From: Gemmatimonas sp.
GTDB taxonomy: Bacteria; Gemmatimonadota; Gemmatimonadetes; Gemmatimonadales; Gemmatimonadaceae
Direction: 5' to 3'
DNA: 64,000 nucleotides
NCBI GenBank assembly: GCA_023910675.1
Contig: JAAVWC010000002.1
Coordinates: forward strand, 62,001-126,000
Shown: in pieces, positions 8,878 to 18,600 of the stretch
Layout of the letters: every line of letters starts with the position of its first letter
Numbering within the stretch: position 1 is the first letter of the stretch
Position numbers and translations under genes: made by a program
Notes under the pieces: model-generated
Databases searched by the model: none
The model's input: the letters and a program-made list of their open reading frames with translations, nothing else
What the model was told of the DNA's origin: nothing

Positions 8878-9084
8878 CGGAACAGCGGTTCGGGTTGGGT
8901 GTGGGCCCCGTCCCGCGACGCCCTCCGCCCCCTCCGCGCGTTGCTTCGGGGCTTCGCCCCTCAGAGACGCGCTCTCGGTGGCGGAGGGCGTCGCGTGCCG
9001 TCGGACTCGAGCGAACCACGGTGGTCGTGGTGCCGACTGGCGGGGGCGCGTCGCTTCGCTCGCTTGGGGTGGGCGCGAGCGCTT

Positions 9085-9118
<34 letters not shown>

Positions 9119-9262
9119 AGGGCTAGCCCGGCGCGGGCCCCCACCTCCGCCGCGCGTCTCTGAGGGGGTGACGCCGGCGACGCGCAGCGTTGCACGGCCA
9201 CCCCCGAAGGAAAGCGCGAAGGAGCGTGGGGGGCCGTGACGGGCGGGTCGCACACACCGGAA

Positions 9263-9300
9263 CGACCCCGACCCCGACCCCGACCCCCGACCCCCGACCG
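9263..9300 (-). repeat. CCCCGA hexanucleotide tandem tract
   Basis: Five to six CGACCC/CGACCCC units, the complement of the tract at 9085-9118. It lies about 120 bp upstream of tldD. Confidence 0.75.
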
Positions 9301-9422
9301 GGCGAAACCCGCAGCGCTCTCAAGGTGTCGAAACGCAGCCGAGTGCCTCGACGTACGTTTGGGGACGTATGCGGCACCCCTCGGGGGCGGTTTCCACCTA
9401 TGGCGGAGTTTGCTTTACTCTC

Positions 9423-11063
9423 ATGACCTCACGACGCGAATTCTTGTGGCAGGGCGGGACCGCTTTTGGCGGCGCTTTGCTGGCCGGCAGTGCGCTCTCC
9501 GGCATTCCGCGGCTACTGTCGGCGGCGCCGGCACCTGATGCGAAGGCGCTCGACGCCTTCACCGACATTGGCAATGTGCGCGCGCTCATGGATGCGGCGC
9601 TCAATGCCGCGAAGATGGCGGGTGCGACGTACGCCGATGTGCGCTGCAGCCGGCAACGGCAAAACTTCGTCTTCACGCGCGAACAACAGATTCAGCAGGT
9701 CACCGACACCGATACCGTCGGCATTGGTGTGCGCGCGCTCGTCGACGGCACGTGGGGGTTTTCGGCCACGCGCATTCTCACCGCCGACGGCGCGGCGGCG
9801 GCGGCGCGGGAAGCGGTAGCGATTGCCAAGGCGTCGAAAATTGCACGCGCCAATCCCATCGAGTGGCTGCCCACCCCGGTGGTGAAGGATGGCGTGTGGA
9901 AGAGCGCGTTCACGCAGGACCCCTTCGATATCCCCATCGAACAGAAGGCCGATCTGTTGCTCAAGGCCAACGCGGCGGCGCTCAAGGCGAAGAACGTGAA
10001 GTACGTGTTCAGCGGCTTCTTCTTCGTGAAGGACGAGCGCAACTACGCCAACACCGACGGCACCGTCACCAAGCAGGACGTCGTGCGCTCGTGGCCCACC
10101 ATGGAGATCACCGCCGTGAGCACCGATTTCACGGACTTCCAGAATCGCAGCAACATGGTGGCCCCCATGGCGCGCGGATGGGAGTACATCCTGCAGAGTG
10201 ATCTCGTGGGCAACGCGCAGAAGTGGGGCGAAGAAGCTGCGGCGAAGCTCACGGGCAAGCCGGTGGAACAGGGGCGCTACGATCTCGTGCTCGATCCGCA
10301 GAATCTGTGGCTCACCATTCACGAAAGCATTGGGCACCCCACCGAACTCGATCGCGCCATGGGCTACGAGGCGAACTACGCGGGCACCAGCTTCATTGCG
10401 CCGCCGGAGAAAATGCTGGGGTCGCTCAAGTACGGCCCAAGCCTCATGAACATCCAGGGAGATCGCTCGCAGCCCGGTGGTCTCTCCACCATTGGTTGGG
10501 ACGACGACGGCGTGAAGCCCGACGAGTTCCTCATCGTGAAGAACGGCTTGTTCAACGACTACCAGACCACACGCGAACAGGCGCCGTGGCTCCGCTGGTG
10601 GTACGAGAAGAACGGCGCGCCGGTACGCTCACATGGCTGCTCGTACGCGCAAGGATGGGACAACGTGCAGTTCCAGCGCATGCCCAACGTGTCGCTCATG
10701 CCCGGCGAAAAAGACCTCACGCAGGACGATCTCATCTCGGCCACCGACCGCGGCATTCTCATTCAGGGTGACGGCAGCTTCTCCATCGATCAGCAGCGCT
10801 TCAACGCGCAGTTCGGCGGCCAGCTCTATCACGAAATCAAGGGCGGTAAGGTGGTCGGCGTACTCAAGGACGTCGCCTACCAGATTCGCACCCCGGACTT
10901 CTGGAACAGCATGGACATGATCGGCGGCAAGCGCAGCTATGAGCTCGGTGGCTCGTTCTTCGACGGCAAGGGACAACCGCCGCAGGTGAATGCCGTGAGT
11001 CACGGCTCGCCGCCGGCACGTTTCCGCAACGTCAACGTGATCAACACCGGGAGGACGGCCTGA
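9423..11063 (+). CDS. tldD: TldD-family metalloprotease with Tat signal
   Basis: 546 residues; the catalytic partner of the TldD/TldE (PmbA) protease, a zinc peptidase that trims unfolded or precursor peptides. The N-terminus TSRREFLWQGG followed by a hydrophobic stretch is a twin-arginine signal, so this copy is probably exported; E. coli TldD is cytoplasmic. The zinc motif HESIGH (HExxxH) is near residue 299. C-terminal sequence includes GGKRSYELGGSFF. The start at 9423 is chosen because it begins the Tat signal. The stop overlaps the start of the next gene by one base (TGATG), so the pair is translationally coupled. Confidence 0.9.
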   Translation: MTSRREFLWQGGTAFGGALLAGSALSGIPRLLSAAPAPDAKALDAFTDIGNVRALMDAALNAAKMAGATYADVRCSRQRQNFVFTREQQIQQVTDTDTVGIGVRALVDGTWGFSATRILTADGAAAAAREAVAIAKASKIARANPIEWLPTPVVKDGVWKSAFTQDPFDIPIEQKADLLLKANAAALKAKNVKYVFSGFFFVKDERNYANTDGTVTKQDVVRSWPTMEITAVSTDFTDFQNRSNMVAPMARGWEYILQSDLVGNAQKWGEEAAAKLTGKPVEQGRYDLVLDPQNLWLTIHESIGHPTELDRAMGYEANYAGTSFIAPPEKMLGSLKYGPSLMNIQGDRSQPGGLSTIGWDDDGVKPDEFLIVKNGLFNDYQTTREQAPWLRWWYEKNGAPVRSHGCSYAQGWDNVQFQRMPNVSLMPGEKDLTQDDLISATDRGILIQGDGSFSIDQQRFNAQFGGQLYHEIKGGKVVGVLKDVAYQIRTPDFWNSMDMIGGKRSYELGGSFFDGKGQPPQVNAVSHGSPPARFRNVNVINTGRTA

Positions 11064-12412
11064 TGCAAACCAACTCCGCCATCCTCACGCGTGAGCAGGC
11101 GCAGGCGATCGTCGAGAAAGCCATCAAGATGTCGAAGGCCGATGCGGTCGACGTGCAGGTGAACACGTACACCGCCGGCAACATCCGCTTTGCCGACAAC
11201 CAGGTGAGCACCGCCGGCAGCACCACCGACGCGCAGCTGGGCATTCAGAGCGCGTTCGGCCCCAAGCACGCCGTCGTCACCACCAACGATCTCTCCGACG
11301 CGAGCATCGAACGCGCGGTACGCGAAAGCGAACGGCTCGCGCGCCTCGCGCCCGACGATCCGGAGTCGATGCCGCAGCTCGGCGCGCAGACCTATACACC
11401 CGTCAACGCGTTCTTCGAGTCCACGGCCAACTTGTCGGCCGACGATCGCGCCAAGGCGGCACTCGGCGCGCTCGAGCTCGCGCGCAAAGCTGGTGATCTC
11501 AAGGCTGCGGGGTATCTGGTCACCACCGCGGGTGCGCTCGCCATTGGCAACAGCACGGGCATGTTCGCGTATCACCGCGCCACGAATGCGAACTACTCGC
11601 TCACCGTGCGCACCACCGACGGCACCGGTTCCGGATGGGCCGCTGGTGATCACGCCGACTGGGCACAGCTCGATGCGCGTCGCGTCGCGGAAACGGCCGT
11701 GGAAAAGGCGCGGCTGTCGCGCAATCCCGTGGCCATCGAGCCTGGCCGCTACACCGTCATTCTCGAGCCGCAGGCGGTGGGCGATCTGGTGCAGCTCATT
11801 GGCAACTACGCCGACGCGCGCAGTGCCGACGAAGGACGCAGCCCGTTCGTGAAGCAGGGTGGTGGCAACAAGGTGGGCGAAAAAATCATGGACGAGCGCG
11901 TCACGATTTTTTCCGACCCTGCCGACCCGCAGCTCCTCGGTCGCCCGTGGGATTTTGAGGGCATGCCCCTGGGCCGTCAGGTGTGGATCGAGAACGGCGT
12001 GCTCAAGCAGCTCGTCTACTCCCGCTTCTGGGCCAAGAAGCAGAGCAAGACGCCCACCGGCGGGCCGAGCTCGTTCAAGATGGCCGGCGGCACGCAGAGC
12101 GTGGAGGATCTCATCAAGGGCACCACGCGCGGCATTCTCGTCACACGCTTGTGGTATCTGCGCGAAGTGGATCCGCGCACCATTCTCTACACGGGGCTCA
12201 CCCGCGATGGCACGTTCCTCATTGAGAACGGCAAGATCACCAAGAGCCTGCGCAATTTCCGCTTCAACGAGTCACCGCTGTTCATGCTCAACAATCTCGA
12301 AGCGCTTGGGAGGCCGGAGCGGCTCGCAGGCACGGAGCAGGGGGGCGATGTGGTGATGCCGTCGATCAAGGCGCGGGACTTCAACTTTACGTCGTTGTCC
12401 GAGGCGGTGTGA
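11063..12412 (+). CDS. TldE/PmbA-family protein
   Basis: 449 residues; the partner subunit of the TldD/E protease. It has the general PmbA layout, with N-terminal QVNTYTAGNIRFADNQVST, then a C-terminal domain containing YTVILEPQAVGDLVQLIGNY, but no HExxxH zinc motif, as expected for the non-catalytic subunit. There is no signal peptide, although TldD next door has a Tat signal. Export together with TldD, or action in different compartments, cannot be decided from sequence. It overlaps the tldD stop by one base. A perfect palindrome follows at 12422-12453. Confidence 0.88.
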   Translation: MQTNSAILTREQAQAIVEKAIKMSKADAVDVQVNTYTAGNIRFADNQVSTAGSTTDAQLGIQSAFGPKHAVVTTNDLSDASIERAVRESERLARLAPDDPESMPQLGAQTYTPVNAFFESTANLSADDRAKAALGALELARKAGDLKAAGYLVTTAGALAIGNSTGMFAYHRATNANYSLTVRTTDGTGSGWAAGDHADWAQLDARRVAETAVEKARLSRNPVAIEPGRYTVILEPQAVGDLVQLIGNYADARSADEGRSPFVKQGGGNKVGEKIMDERVTIFSDPADPQLLGRPWDFEGMPLGRQVWIENGVLKQLVYSRFWAKKQSKTPTGGPSSFKMAGGTQSVEDLIKGTTRGILVTRLWYLREVDPRTILYTGLTRDGTFLIENGKITKSLRNFRFNESPLFMLNNLEALGRPERLAGTEQGGDVVMPSIKARDFNFTSLSEAV

Positions 12413-12421
12413 CGTGGGTGA

Positions 12422-12453
12422 ACGGCGGTTGAACTGATCAGTTCAACCGCCGT
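12422..12453. terminator. perfect 32-bp palindrome, likely bidirectional terminator (family A core)
   Basis: Perfect self-complementary 32-mer centred on TGATCA, with arms ACGGCGGTTGAACTGA. It lies between convergent genes (tldE and the PEP-CTERM gene). It amounts to two GTTGAACTG family A termini joined directly with no interior, so it may be the minimal form of that repeat. Confidence 0.7.
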
Positions 12454-12477
12454 GCATTTACCGCCCCCTCACCATCC

Positions 12478-13089
12478 TCAAACCCGCCGCCGCCGCGCGA
12501 CGGCAATGCTTACCAATCCAATTGCAAGCAGCCCTACGTTTGTCGGCTCCGGTACTGCGGTGGCCGTGGTAGCAGTGAGATTGTCGAGTTCGAACGGTTC
12601 GTCGAGAAAGTCGGGGTCGAAGTCATGAGACAACACGGCGGAGTGGGCGAATGTGCCGCTCGCAGACCACGAAAAAACGCCACCAAAGCCGAAGAACGGG
12701 TCCGCCAATGCCGAAGGGTTCAATACCTTCGTCGAAATGACCTCGCCGTTCACATCGTATAGCGCGAGATACGATGCCAGGTTGTTGGCTCGCACGAGGC
12801 CAAAAGAAAGACTCGACACCGGGCCGCCAAAAGCGAAGCCGAGCGTGCCATTGGCCGTCCCCTGAATGACGCCATCACACACGATCGATGTCGTGCAATC
12901 GAATGACGTGGGGAGGAAGAACGCATCGAATGTCGAATTGCTGAAGGTCACACCACTGATGGTTGATCCACCAGTTGGGGCACCAAAGAGCGCGGCATCG
13001 TCGAAGTTGAGCGAAAAGCTCTGGGCCTGCACCGACGTGCTGAGAGCAACGCTGAGCAGGGCGGTACCGATTACGCGAAAAAGCTTCAT
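12478..13089 (-). CDS. PEP-CTERM sorting-signal protein
   Basis: 203 residues. Signal peptide (residues 1-22, ending VQAQS), a beta-rich Ser/Thr/Phe-rich body, and a C-terminal PEP-CTERM signal: VPEP, a hydrophobic helix and an ARRRRV end. Such proteins are processed by an exosortase (EpsH/XrtA type) and are often released into exopolysaccharide or biofilm matrix. No exosortase is present in this window. Function of the body is not recognised. A second PEP-CTERM protein is at 38425-39600. Confidence 0.85.
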   Translation of the reverse strand: MKLFRVIGTALLSVALSTSVQAQSFSLNFDDAALFGAPTGGSTISGVTFSNSTFDAFFLPTSFDCTTSIVCDGVIQGTANGTLGFAFGGPVSSLSFGLVRANNLASYLALYDVNGEVISTKVLNPSALADPFFGFGGVFSWSASGTFAHSAVLSHDFDPDFLDEPFELDNLTATTATAVPEPTNVGLLAIGLVSIAVARRRRV

Positions 13090-13114
13090 GGAAGGATCCC
13101 GAAAGGTTGAAAAG

Positions 13115-13144
13115 TTGGCGTGGCTACCGGAGTAACCACGCCAA
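13115..13144 (-). terminator. terminator of the ExeM-like nuclease gene
   Basis: 9-bp arms TTGGCGTGG/CCACGCCAA (13115-13123, 13136-13144), followed on the minus strand by ACTTTTC. It lies just after the stop of the minus-strand gene ending at 13152. Confidence 0.6.
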
Positions 13145-13151
13145 CAGGCAG

Positions 13152-16100
13152 TTATTGGAAGCGGTAGACGGCGCGCTGCTGTGACCCGTCGATGAAGCGC
13201 AGAACGAGCTCACGGCATGAACCCGCCCACGTGCGATCGGTGCGCCAGAAGTAGCTGTAGCTGGCGGTTGAAGCGACGTAGGCGAGTGGCGCCACCGCGG
13301 TCGTGGACGCGAGTGAGCCCAACGGCGCCAGCGTGGTGCAGTTGACAGGGCGCATGAGCGGGTTACCCGGCTTGAGGATACCGAGGCCCATGTTGCCGCT
13401 CAGGCTGAAGCGAACATTGGCGGTGAAACCTGCGGCGGCTGTTGTGAGCGTCGGGAGCGTGCGCGTGGGGGTAAGGAATCCACCCCACGTGTACGGTCCA
13501 ACAGACGGCGCGACAAGGTTGAGTCCAACGACCACCGGATCATGATCGGCCGAGCGATACTGGTCCGGCGCATACAGCGATGCGATCAACCCAGCGGTCT
13601 TGAAGTTGGTGTTGTAGTCGAGGATGCTTGGTTCATCGGCATTGATGTGGTGCTTCACCACACCGACTACCTGTGCCGCAATGCTCGGCGAGCCGAGGGC
13701 GTGGTCGAGTGATCCCCACTGCCCATCGAAGACATAGCTGTAGCTTCCCGCGCCGAGGAAGCTGTCGGCCAGGTTTACGTAGCCCGCGTTCAGGAGCACC
13801 GTGATGGGATCTTCCTTGGCGTAGCTGTTCAGGTCACCCATGATGAGCGTGCGCGACTCGCCGACGTCGGTCGGGTCGGTGGCCAGCCAGTCCTTGAGAA
13901 GCAGCGCGGCGTTTGCCCGTACAACGTTGCAGTTGCCCTGTCCGTCACCGGCGTCCGGAGCGGCGCAGTTACTGCCTTTGCTCTTCAGGTGGTTAATGAC
14001 CACCACGACGCGGGCCCGGTTGGGCTGCTCAAACGCCTGTGCAAGCGCTGGCCGATTACGCGGGCCCGGATCGCCACTGTTCACGAATGCTGTGCTGTTG
14101 AGTGCAGCGGTGCGTCCCACCGGCGTCACAGCGCCGGAGCGGTAAAGCAGCCCCACTTTGATCGCGTCCGTGCCAAGCGAATTCACTTCGCCAGTCCCGG
14201 CGTCGGCATCGACGAACGACCACGTGCCGGGCGCGGTGGCCGCGTTGAGGCCATTGACCAGATCCTGGATGGCGCTCGAGCTTCCGTAGCCGTCGTTCTC
14301 GATCTCATTGACACCCACCACGTCGGCGCCGAGCGAGAGAATGGCGGCGATGATCTTGTCGCGCTGGCGGGTGAACTCGGTGGCGTTGTCGGCGCCTCGG
14401 CAATCGGTGCTCGGGCCACCAGCACCGTTGGTGCAGCCGCTAAAGGTGTTGAAGTAGTTGAGCACGTTCATGCCGGCGACACGCAGCGACCCACCCACCG
14501 TCACCATGGTGGGACGCGGATTGCTTGCAACGAACATCGGCAGCCCGGCGCCGAGGGCGCCCACAGGGCGCACACGGTAGGCGTTACCGCTGGCCGCATT
14601 GCCGGACCATGTATACGTCAGCACACCCGTCACGTTGCTCACTTCATCGCCCCCGCGCAGCGTGTTGCTGGCACTGAGCGGGTTGCCGCCGCGACCGAAC
14701 ACGATGGGATCGGTATTCTGGTTCTGGAGCGCGTCGTCGAGGATGATGCGCCGGAGGTCGTTCTGCGCTTGCAGCGCATTGGCTGCCGCGCCCGGCGCGA
14801 CGACATTGGTGGGCTGCGCAAGCCGTCCGCCTGACGAAAGCACAATCTGGCCGAAGCGGCCAAGCTGGAAGTGCTCGGTGACCGTGAGCGTCTGCGGGAA
14901 GCGCACGAGCATGCCTTCGAAGCGCTCAAGGGCTGTCGCTGACGAAACCGGCATCGTCACGTCGGCCGGAACCACCGTGCCGTTGCCACAGGCCACGATC
15001 TGCGCGGCGCTGACCTGCGTCTGGCCCTGGAACTCTGCCACTGTGCCCGTGACGCGAACCACATCGCCGACACTGACGCTGTTGTTTTCGCCATTGAAGA
15101 CGAACACGGCATCGGACGTGGCGGGGTCACCGTCACCTACCACATCCTGCAGGTAGAAGCCGCGCAGCGCCGGCGACGCTCCTTCGAAGTCGCCGACGAC
15201 CACCCCCTGGGTTGTGACGGACTGACCGGCAAGCGGCGATACAAGATCATTGCCCTGAATGGCAGAGGCCGAGGTAAAGGCCGCGTCACATGTACCAGCG
15301 GCGCCGGCCTCAAAGCTCCACACATAGTTGGCCGCCATGGTGGACGTCGGGTTGGACTCGCTTGCCACCTGCGCCGCCACAATCGTCACGGTACACGCAT
15401 CTCCGGCGGTGAAGTCGGCGTCCGGATTGATGGTGAACGAGGTTGCCCCGCCTGTCACGGTGGCCGGACGTGTGCCCGAGGTGCAGGCGATGGTATACCA
15501 CGCACCGCTGACGGCGACGGCGCGATTGAAGGTCACCGTCAGATTGCTGCTCAACGCAACGCCTGTGGCTCCAGTGGCGGGCGTAGTGGTTGTGACCGCG
15601 GGTCGGCCGGCGGCGCTGTTGCGGGGATTGGGTGCCCCGACATCAAAGTCGGCGCTGTTATTCTGGGTGTCGGTGGCGCCATTGTTCTTGCGGAGAGCGG
15701 CCGTCGTGTTGGATAACGTTGGCACGGCCGTGCCCTCGCGGAAGTTCGCGTTGCCGTATCCGACGAGGTCTTCGATAAGCGCGAGTTGGGCCGAGCTGCA
15801 GACGGTTGAGCCGCCGTTACACGCAAGACCTGTCGCCGACTTCACCAGCACCGCTTTACCGGCGGTGCCCGACATGTTGATGGTACTCGTTACGTCAGGT
15901 GTGGGCAGCGCTGCACCATTTGCCCCTCCAGCCAGTTGCACGAGGAAGTACTGGCCGGGTTGCAACGTCATATTGCCAAGCGCGACTACAGGATTGCTGG
16001 CGAAGTTTCCCGTCCCTGTCGCGCTGGCGTACTGCACCGACCAGCCTGTCAGGCTCTGCGGGGCGTCGCCGGCATTGTATAGCTCGATGAAGTCGTTCGT

Positions 16101-16319
16101 ATACGGGGCGCCGGTATTCCCACCCCCACCGTACACCTGGCTAATGCGAACGAGCGGGGTGCCTGATGTTGGCACGTTGTCCTGCCGACGCTGCACATCG
16201 GGGCGGCGGTCAAGCTCTGTGGGGACGGTGCTGCAGGCACAGAACGCGAGTGCAAGCAGCGTAGATGGAAATACTGCACGGCGTGGCACGCGGACGTGCG
16301 ACACGACAACAGGGCGCAT
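13152..16319 (-). CDS. ExeM/NucH-type extracellular endonuclease with lamin-tail and Ig-like domains
   Basis: About 1055 residues; a secreted nuclease expected to degrade extracellular DNA. It begins with a lipoprotein-like signal (LLALAFCAC). Next come a lamin-tail domain (VRISQVYGGGG, NDFIELYNAG, LTGWSVQYAS), a bacterial Ig-like domain (TPATGATGVALSSNLTVTF), an OB-fold region, and a C-terminal endonuclease/exonuclease/phosphatase domain. Catalytic motifs of the last domain are GVNEIENDG, VINHLKSKG, LIMGDLNSY and SADHDPVVVG. Homology supports the ATG at 16319, where the signal peptide starts. It is a monocistronic gene with its own terminator. Confidence 0.9.
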   Translation of the reverse strand: MRPVVVSHVRVPRRAVFPSTLLALAFCACSTVPTELDRRPDVQRRQDNVPTSGTPLVRISQVYGGGGNTGAPYTNDFIELYNAGDAPQSLTGWSVQYASATGTGNFASNPVVALGNMTLQPGQYFLVQLAGGANGAALPTPDVTSTINMSGTAGKAVLVKSATGLACNGGSTVCSSAQLALIEDLVGYGNANFREGTAVPTLSNTTAALRKNNGATDTQNNSADFDVGAPNPRNSAAGRPAVTTTTPATGATGVALSSNLTVTFNRAVAVSGAWYTIACTSGTRPATVTGGATSFTINPDADFTAGDACTVTIVAAQVASESNPTSTMAANYVWSFEAGAAGTCDAAFTSASAIQGNDLVSPLAGQSVTTQGVVVGDFEGASPALRGFYLQDVVGDGDPATSDAVFVFNGENNSVSVGDVVRVTGTVAEFQGQTQVSAAQIVACGNGTVVPADVTMPVSSATALERFEGMLVRFPQTLTVTEHFQLGRFGQIVLSSGGRLAQPTNVVAPGAAANALQAQNDLRRIILDDALQNQNTDPIVFGRGGNPLSASNTLRGGDEVSNVTGVLTYTWSGNAASGNAYRVRPVGALGAGLPMFVASNPRPTMVTVGGSLRVAGMNVLNYFNTFSGCTNGAGGPSTDCRGADNATEFTRQRDKIIAAILSLGADVVGVNEIENDGYGSSSAIQDLVNGLNAATAPGTWSFVDADAGTGEVNSLGTDAIKVGLLYRSGAVTPVGRTAALNSTAFVNSGDPGPRNRPALAQAFEQPNRARVVVVINHLKSKGSNCAAPDAGDGQGNCNVVRANAALLLKDWLATDPTDVGESRTLIMGDLNSYAKEDPITVLLNAGYVNLADSFLGAGSYSYVFDGQWGSLDHALGSPSIAAQVVGVVKHHINADEPSILDYNTNFKTAGLIASLYAPDQYRSADHDPVVVGLNLVAPSVGPYTWGGFLTPTRTLPTLTTAAAGFTANVRFSLSGNMGLGILKPGNPLMRPVNCTTLAPLGSLASTTAVAPLAYVASTASYSYFWRTDRTWAGSCRELVLRFIDGSQQRAVYRFQ

Positions 16320-16492
16320 GAGAGTTTCAGATGAATGAATGGGGAGATGATCAGTGCTCGCCCGGGCCAATCTATCCGCTTACACACACGATCGATGACA
16401 AAGTTGCCGTATCGTTGCGTCCGGTACCGTTCTGTAACGCGCCGCAGTGGGACCGTGGCAGTCTCAACCATTCAGGGTGCGGGAGTATTCAT

Positions 16493-17779
16493 TCATTGCC
16501 GCGTCGCCACTTTCTCCACGTCTCCCATTACCCGCAAGAGATTCCCGCCCCAGATCTTCTCGATCTCGCCGGCGGTGTACCCGCGCCGCACCAGCTCGGC
16601 GGTCACGTTGAGTGACTCTTCCGCATTGCGCCAGCCGTCCACGCCGCCGCCGCCGTCGAAGTCGCTGCTGATGCCCGCGTGGTCGATGCCGATGCGCTTT
16701 ACCACGTAATCAATGTGGTTCACGAAATCCTTGACTGTCGCGGCGGGATCGCTGGGATACCGGCGCGCGGTGATGTCTTCCTGCTTGGAGAGGTATTCGT
16801 TGCGCTTGTCGTTCGGCAATGCTTCGATGGCGCGCTGCACTTCGGCGCGATTCCCAGTGGTAATGCCGTACTCCTTGCGCAGGGCATTGATGGCGGCGGT
16901 CCGTTCTGCGTCCTTCGCCGGATTGCACTTCACGTAGCTGTTGAACGCGACCAGCTGAATCACGCCGCCGTTCTTCTTGAGCGCGTCGAGCTGCTCGTCG
17001 TCCATGTTGCGGCTGTGATTGCACAGCGCGCGCGCGCCACTGTGTGATGCGATGATGGGCGCCTTGCTCAACGCAATCGTCTGCAGCATGGACTGCTTGG
17101 ACGGATGCGACACGTCGATCATCATCCCCAAGCGGTTCATCTCGGCGATGACCTGCTTCCCCAACGGTGATAGCCCATTGTGCAGCCACACGCCGTCGCG
17201 CTCGCCGGTATTGCTGTCGGAGAGCTGGCTGTGGCCATTGTGTGCAAGCGACATGTAGCGACCGCCGCGCTCGAAAAACTTCGCGACGTTGGTGACATCA
17301 CTGCCAATGGGGAAGCCGTTCTCCACGCCGATGAAGACGACGCGCTTGTTGGCCTTGTGAATGCGACGCGCGTCGGCCGCCGTGTACGCAATCTCAGCAC
17401 GCGCCGGAGCGAGCTGCTCCGCAAGACGGTGAATGGCATCGAACTTCTCGAGCGCTTGGGCGTTGGCGCGCGCAAAGCCGGCGGCGTTGAGCGCCGTGTC
17501 CTGTCCCACGTACACCACAAGGAACGCGCCCACGAGCCCGCCCTCTTCCATCTTCACGAGGTCGACCTGCGTACGCGGCAGCTTCTGTGTGTAGTTTGGG
17601 CTGGTAGCGGTGAAGTTGGCGGGCGAGATGTCCACATGGGTGTCGATGGACAACACCTTGGCGTGCACGGCGCGCGCAGTGCTCATCACGGCGGCCTCGT
17701 CGGTGACGGGGCGGCCGGACTGCGCGTGTGCCGCTGTGGCGGCAAGGGTGAGAAGAGCGAGAGAGCTGAGAGGGCGCAT
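16493..17779 (-). CDS. membrane dipeptidase (peptidase M19)
   Basis: 428 residues; a renal-dipeptidase-like zinc enzyme that hydrolyses dipeptides, exported to the periplasm. Signal peptide (residues 1-20, ending AHAQ). Metal-binding motifs are DTHVD near the start, YMSLAHNGHSQLSDS, MIDVSHPSKQSM, PIIASHSGARAL and IGIDHAGISSDFDGGGG near the end, as in the M19 family. The ATG at 17779 begins the signal peptide. It is divergent from the raiA-like gene. Confidence 0.92.
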   Translation of the reverse strand: MRPLSSLALLTLAATAAHAQSGRPVTDEAAVMSTARAVHAKVLSIDTHVDISPANFTATSPNYTQKLPRTQVDLVKMEEGGLVGAFLVVYVGQDTALNAAGFARANAQALEKFDAIHRLAEQLAPARAEIAYTAADARRIHKANKRVVFIGVENGFPIGSDVTNVAKFFERGGRYMSLAHNGHSQLSDSNTGERDGVWLHNGLSPLGKQVIAEMNRLGMMIDVSHPSKQSMLQTIALSKAPIIASHSGARALCNHSRNMDDEQLDALKKNGGVIQLVAFNSYVKCNPAKDAERTAAINALRKEYGITTGNRAEVQRAIEALPNDKRNEYLSKQEDITARRYPSDPAATVKDFVNHIDYVVKRIGIDHAGISSDFDGGGGVDGWRNAEESLNVTAELVRRGYTAGEIEKIWGGNLLRVMGDVEKVATRQ

Positions 17780-17796
17780 GGGCTTGGGAAAAACGG

Positions 17797-17900
17797 TGGG
17801 TCCGGCGGTCAACTGCCCACGGATCTAGCCCTCAGGGCAGAGATCGCAAGAGCACAGGGAGAAGCGCGGTGCGGTCTACAAGGAAAAACGCGGCGTGCTG
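17797..17900. repeat. truncated family B element (left half)
   Basis: GTCCGGCGGTCAACTG, CTAGCCCTCAGGG and AAGAGCACAGGG match the left arm of the complete family B elements at 18377, 19280 and 45575, but no right arm follows. It occupies part of the 213-bp gap between the dipeptidase and the HPF/RaiA-like gene. Confidence 0.6.
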
Positions 17901-17992
17901 CTGAGCCGTTGTCGAGCCCAGACGCCCACCAGCAGTTCCCCGACGTGGCACCCCCCGTGCACCAGCATAGGGTCCCTGCCATACGAGGTACC

Positions 17993-18346
17993 ATGCTTAT
18001 CCTGACCCACACCGACAACCACGTGGATGCCAACGATCCTGTGGTCCGTCTGGCGAAATCCGACCTGGAACGCTCGCTGGAGCGCTATTCACGCGAGATC
18101 ACGCGCATCGAGGTCCATTTTCAGGACGCCAACGCCGACAAGACCGGTGCGAATGACAAACGGTGCATGCTGGAAGTGCGCCTTCGCGGTTTCGACCCGA
18201 TGGCTGTCACGACGACCGGCGCCACACTCACCGCCGCGTACCACGGCGCGCGCGACACGCTCGCGCGGACGCTCGAACGCCGCTTCAGCAAGCTGCGCCA
18301 GACGGTTCGACACAATCCGTTCGACGGGTCTGAGAACGTGCGATGA
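17993..18346 (+). CDS. HPF/RaiA-family ribosome-associated protein
   Basis: 117 residues; resembles the sigma-54 modulation/ribosome hibernation domain (HPF/RaiA), which binds the 30S subunit and limits translation under stress. It has the beta-alpha-beta-beta-beta-alpha layout: EITRIEVHFQDANA, a basic strand CMLEVRLRGFDP, and a helix AARDTLARTLERRF-like at the end (HGARDTLARTLERRFSKL). The short length (no C-terminal dimerisation domain) fits the short HPF/YfiA type. The ATG at 17993 is the start of homology. Confidence 0.75.
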   Translation: MLILTHTDNHVDANDPVVRLAKSDLERSLERYSREITRIEVHFQDANADKTGANDKRCMLEVRLRGFDPMAVTTTGATLTAAYHGARDTLARTLERRFSKLRQTVRHNPFDGSENVR

Positions 18347-18376
18347 GACGGCGGTTTGTATTGAACGACGGGTGTG

Positions 18377-18563
18377 TGGTCCGTCGACTTACTGGCGACG
18401 GCACCAGCCCTCAGGGGAAAGAACGCAAGAGCACAGGGGAAAGCACGGCGCCGTCCACAACCAACCGCAGTTTCCGTCTTGGTAGACACAACCGCGCTTC
18501 CTCCTTTCCCCTTGTGCTCTTCCCCCCGAGGGCTCGATCCGTCGCGAGTAAGTCGACGGACCA
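18377..18563. repeat. family B MITE-like element B1
   Basis: 187 bp with terminal inverted repeats TGGTCCGTCGACTTACT / AGTAAGTCGACGGACCA and long pairing arms (GCCCTCAGGGGAAAGAACGC and its partner). It contains no ORF of its own. The central 55 bp is the reverse complement of the centre of B2. It lies between the raiA-like and OmpA-like genes. Confidence 0.8.
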
Positions 18564-18600
18564 GCCACCCGTTGTTCCCATCGCCACAACCAGGAGACAT

